Shown here piece by piece: positions 7,240 to 10,116 of a stretch of DNA of 10,116 nucleotides (positions within the stretch are counted from its first letter, which is position 1; the number at the start of each line of letters is the position of its first letter). The stretch is from Parachlamydiales bacterium. GTDB lineage: Bacteria; Chlamydiota; Chlamydiia; Chlamydiales; JAJFMK01. Under the pieces are notes generated by a model. It made no database searches. It was not told the origin of the DNA and was given only the letters and a program-made list of their open reading frames with translations. The DNA lies in contig JAGVKY010000161.1 of NCBI GenBank assembly GCA_020050175.1, positions 1-10,116 of the forward strand. The letters run 5' to 3'. The position numbers and the translations under genes were made by a program.

Positions 7240-9987
7240 ATGGCAGACGATAACAATAACGATAAAGATCCTAAGAAACTCATTAACAGCCCATTTCTCT
7301 GGTATCTTTTGGGTGCGATCGCTCTTGCCTTTTTTTTCCAAAGCGCATTTGAAGGTCCAGCGGCAAAAGTCTCATTTAGCTATGAGCTGGAACCCCTTGT
7401 TAACCTGGAGTTGATAAAGCCAGAAGAGAGTAAAAAAACAGCTCTTAACGATAATTTGGTTACTTTTAGCGGGCAATTTAGAGACCATCTCACTGAAGAG
7501 GGGAAAAACCGGTACAAATACCTAGAACTGCTCAATGCTAACGAAGAGTTAAAAGGGCAGCTTACCCAAACTGAGGGAGAGCTTAAGCCTCTTAAAAATC
7601 AGGTGGTTCAAGCGGGAGCAACTTTTTTAGCTCTTAGCGGTACCCCTGTGCCACCCAATGGCTATCTAGTGATCGACGATGTGGCATCCACTTTGAAAGG
7701 CGATGCTAAAGTCGTTGTTAATGCGCCTCAAAAAGATGTGCCTGTTTCGCTTCCCCAGGTCAAAGAGGCGTATGCAGAAATCCAAAAGACTTCTAGTCAT
7801 GAAAAAGTAGACCAACTATTAGCACAAACAGAAGAGCTTGTTCGTCTATTCCGCTCCCCTGTTCTTGGAATTGGCAATGAAAGACTCAAGCAGAAGCTTA
7901 AGGCTTACGCTCATGATCTAGATGATGCAACTCATAATACCCACCTAACATCTGATCAGAAACTTAAAACGATTGATCGGACGTTAAAAGGGTTGGATGA
8001 AATCGTTGTCGACCTTAATAAAGCCGAGGATTTTACCCATCTCTCGAAGTTAAGAAGCGTCCGCGCCTATTCGGAGACTTTAGAACAATACAACCACTTT
8101 TTAACCGATTTAGAAGACAACCAGCTCCAGCTCGACAAGGCGAGAGCTATTGTAGCACCAACGATCTGGTTCTTTAATAACCAGCAGCTTTCTACACGCT
8201 CTCTAGAAAAGCAAGATCCTGAAGCCTTTCATCAATGGTTTTTAACTGCTAAAAAGGAGTGGACCCAATTCGATGAAAATAAGGCTAAGAGCTTTAAAGC
8301 TCCCGATCAGCCCCTCAACACTGTTTTAGAAAAAACTTTCAAAAGTGAAGAGCCGCAACCGAATTATTTAAGCTACTTTTTCACCCTTCTTCCTGTCCTG
8401 ATTGTTGTTTTCTTCCTTTACTTCATTTTCTCCCGTCAAATGAAAGGAGTTGGCACAAGTGCTATGAACTTTGGCAAGTCCCCTGCCCGTTTGATGACCA
8501 AAGAGAAAAATAAAGTGACCTTTAAAGATGTTGCTGGATGCGATGAGGCTATCGAAGAACTTGAGGAGATTGTTGAGTTCCTCAAAAACCCTGGAAAATT
8601 TACTGCCCTAGGCGGTCACATCCCTAAAGGTGTTCTCTGCATCGGACCACCAGGGACAGGCAAGACACTGATTGCGAAGGCTGTTGCTGGGGAAGCTGAT
8701 CGTCCCTTCTTTTCGATCTCTGGATCTGACTTTGTCGAAATGTTTGTCGGGGTGGGTGCAAGCCGTATCCGTGACATGTTTGACCAGGCGAAGAAAAATG
8801 CTCCTTGCATCATCTTTATGGATGAAATTGATGCGGTCGGCCGTCACCGAGGTGCCGGAATTGGCGGTGGACATGATGAAAGAGAGCAAACTTTAAACCA
8901 GCTTCTTGTCGAAATGGACGGCTTTGACACCTCCGATGGTGTGATTTTAATGGCTGCTACTAACAGACCTGATGTTCTTGATAAGGCTCTTTTACGTCCT
9001 GGTCGTTTTGATAGACGTGTCATCATCGGATTGCCCGACATCAAGGGGAGGTTTGAAATCTTGAAAGTGCATGCCAAGAAGATCAAGATGGACCCCAATG
9101 TCGATCTTTTAAGTGTAGCGCGTGCAACTCCTGGATGTTCGGGCGCCGATTTAGGCAATCTATTAAACGAAGCTGCTCTCTTAGCTGCGAGAAATAACCG
9201 CACTCAAGTCACCACACGTGAAATCACTGAGGCAAGAGACAAGGTTCTTTATGGCAAAGAGCGGCGCAGTCTTGAAATGGACGTTCAGGAGAAAAGGACA
9301 ACTGCCTTTCATGAAGCGGGCCACACCATTGTTGCCCTCTCTGTTGAACATGCAGACCCTGTTGATAAGGTCACTATTATTCCGCGAGGGATGTCTCTTG
9401 GTTCGACTATGTTCCTCCCAGAGAAGAACAAGGTTAACTACTGGAAAAACGAACTTCATGATCGTCTTGCTGTTTTGATGGGTGGTCGGGGTGCGGAAGA
9501 AATTTTCGTAGGAGATGTCTCCTCAGGAGCTCAGCAAGACTTCCGTCAAGCGACAGGTCTTGCACGTGCGATGGTCTGTGAATGGGGCATGAGTGATAAG
9601 TTAGGTACTGTCTCTTACGACGACCCGACAGATAGTGGCCAATACATGGGGATGGGCGGCTACCACGAGAAAAAATACTCTGAAGCAACGGCTAGAGAAA
9701 TCGATGCTGAAGTAAAGGAGATCTTAGATGCTGCCTATAAAAAAGCTCTTACACTCATCGAAAAAAGTCGAAAACAAGTTCAGCTGATGACAGAGATGCT
9801 CATCGAATTTGAAACCCTCGATGCTGAAGATGTTAAGAAGATCCTAAACGAGACTTGGAGCATTGAAGAGAAGCGGCAAAAACTAAAAACGGCCGAAGAT
9901 CTCCACCGAAAAGAGCCATTAGCTAATCCAGTTCCACCGCCTCCTCCTCCGATCGAGTCGACCAAGTCGCTCCTAGAACCCGGTTAA
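7240..9987 (+). CDS. ftsH: ATP-dependent zinc metalloprotease FtsH, chlamydial long form
   Basis: Hexameric inner-membrane AAA+ protease that unfolds and degrades damaged or regulatory membrane and cytoplasmic proteins. Order of parts in 915 residues: short acidic N-terminus, TM1 about 19-36, a large periplasmic region about 37-376, TM2 about 377-397, AAA+ module with Walker A GPPGTGKT (469-476), pore loop MFVGVG (501-506), Walker B IIFMDEID (524-531), second region of homology TNRPDVLDKALLRPGRFDR with arginine fingers Arg586 and Arg589, then the M41 peptidase with HEAGH (691-695) and third zinc ligand Asp767 in QQDFRQAT. The end carries a proline run (899-904). All catalytic residues are intact. 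The periplasmic region, helical and charged, is about 340 residues against about 75 in E. coli, a chlamydial trait. GGAG at 7230-7233 lies six bases before the ATG. The gene probably has its own promoter in the preceding gap. Confidence 0.97.
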   Translation: MADDNNNDKDPKKLINSPFLWYLLGAIALAFFFQSAFEGPAAKVSFSYELEPLVNLELIKPEESKKTALNDNLVTFSGQFRDHLTEEGKNRYKYLELLNANEELKGQLTQTEGELKPLKNQVVQAGATFLALSGTPVPPNGYLVIDDVASTLKGDAKVVVNAPQKDVPVSLPQVKEAYAEIQKTSSHEKVDQLLAQTEELVRLFRSPVLGIGNERLKQKLKAYAHDLDDATHNTHLTSDQKLKTIDRTLKGLDEIVVDLNKAEDFTHLSKLRSVRAYSETLEQYNHFLTDLEDNQLQLDKARAIVAPTIWFFNNQQLSTRSLEKQDPEAFHQWFLTAKKEWTQFDENKAKSFKAPDQPLNTVLEKTFKSEEPQPNYLSYFFTLLPVLIVVFFLYFIFSRQMKGVGTSAMNFGKSPARLMTKEKNKVTFKDVAGCDEAIEELEEIVEFLKNPGKFTALGGHIPKGVLCIGPPGTGKTLIAKAVAGEADRPFFSISGSDFVEMFVGVGASRIRDMFDQAKKNAPCIIFMDEIDAVGRHRGAGIGGGHDEREQTLNQLLVEMDGFDTSDGVILMAATNRPDVLDKALLRPGRFDRRVIIGLPDIKGRFEILKVHAKKIKMDPNVDLLSVARATPGCSGADLGNLLNEAALLAARNNRTQVTTREITEARDKVLYGKERRSLEMDVQEKRTTAFHEAGHTIVALSVEHADPVDKVTIIPRGMSLGSTMFLPEKNKVNYWKNELHDRLAVLMGGRGAEEIFVGDVSSGAQQDFRQATGLARAMVCEWGMSDKLGTVSYDDPTDSGQYMGMGGYHEKKYSEATAREIDAEVKEILDAAYKKALTLIEKSRKQVQLMTEMLIEFETLDAEDVKKILNETWSIEEKRQKLKTAEDLHRKEPLANPVPPPPPPIESTKSLLEPG

Positions 9988-10116
9988 ACAGGATAGCCGG
10001 GATCGTGGCCTGTTGCATTTAGAGTCCGATAGGAATTCAAATTTGGAACAGGATAAGCAGGTTTGCCCTGACGGGCGTCATGATCGGCCCCTAACGGGGC
10101 CGGCAGGATATCCTAA
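9987..10116. repeat. non-coding, hairpin-rich segment with CAGGATA repeats, possible edge of a repeat or mobile element
   Basis: No credible gene is seen. CAGGATA occurs three times in direct orientation (9989-9995, 10049-10055, 10104-10110), the first two as AACAGGATA. CCTGTT at 10009-10014 can pair with AACAGG either upstream (9987-9992) or downstream (10047-10052). Two perfect GC-rich hairpins follow: GCCC-TGAC-GGGC (10065-10076) and CGGCCCC-TAAC-GGGGCCG (10085-10102). A 10-base palindrome, AGGATATCCT, lies at 10105-10114 near the window's end. The last ~65 bases are clearly richer in G+C than the genes. No T-run follows either hairpin, so a classical terminator is not evident. An intergenic repeat family or an insertion-sequence end are both possible; the rest lies outside the window. 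Confidence 0.45.

Noticed and set aside
8604..9688. Several long open frames in other frames across ftsH
   Set aside because: They overlap the strongly conserved AAA+ and M41 coding region and show no recognisable domains; they are by-products of codon bias.
10065..10102. The two GC-rich hairpins as the ftsH terminator
   Set aside because: Neither is followed by a run of T; the sequence after them is GATCGG and GCAGGATATCC, so intrinsic termination is not supported.
9984..10112. Minus-strand open frame of about 40 codons ending in the ftsH stop region, with repeated PAYPV/PGYPV
   Set aside because: It is closed by a TAG at its upstream end, has no usable start before a late TTG, and its repeats come from the CAGGATA DNA repeats.
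1..10116. CRISPR arrays, tRNA or rRNA genes, toxin-antitoxin pairs, phage genes
   Set aside because: No spaced repeats of array type, no cloverleaf or rRNA sequence, and no matching gene pairs were seen; the window is almost fully accounted for by the genes listed.

Overview
The window looks like a piece of the chromosome of a chlamydia-like bacterium (phylum Chlamydiae, probably an 'environmental' lineage such as Simkania, Rhabdochlamydia, Waddlia or Parachlamydia relatives; the family cannot be resolved by eye). The main pointer is FtsH: it has 915 residues, with a periplasmic insert of about 340 residues between its two membrane helices. That is the size and layout I know from chlamydial FtsH and is far longer than the roughly 640-650 residues of most bacterial FtsH. 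A divergent eukaryotic-type protein kinase and moderate, AT-leaning base composition also fit. All genes lie on the + strand and the window is densely packed.

Layout: 2-553 is the 3' end of an LptF-type permease gene, overlapping by 4 bases (ATGA) an LptG-type permease gene at 550-1614. At 1639-3135 lies a protein-kinase-like gene, 24 bases downstream. At 3183-5621 is a single long gene that fuses a MurF-type ligase region to an alanine racemase, followed after 2 bases by an M32-family metallocarboxypeptidase (5624-7129). The 110-base gap 7130-7239 holds overlapping hairpins, a terminator-like stem and a possible promoter for ftsH (7240-9987). The last 129 bases hold no convincing gene. They contain three CAGGATA copies, two GC-rich perfect hairpins and alternative inverted repeats, and look like the edge of a repeat or mobile element.

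Biologically this is an envelope-centred neighbourhood: LptF/LptG extract LPS/LOS from the inner membrane, the fusion protein points to D-alanine supply for peptidoglycan, and FtsH is the membrane quality-control protease. Two items stand out. First, the MurF half of the fusion keeps the family's layout but has lost several motifs needed for catalysis, while the racemase half is nearly intact; this suggests a protein that now works mainly as an alanine racemase. Second, a kinase-fold protein with an Arg in place of the usual ATP-binding Lys sits between the permease pair and the fusion gene, and it could be an effector or an atypical kinase. From memory, Chlamydia trachomatis has tilS between the permease genes and ftsH; here three other genes occupy that place.
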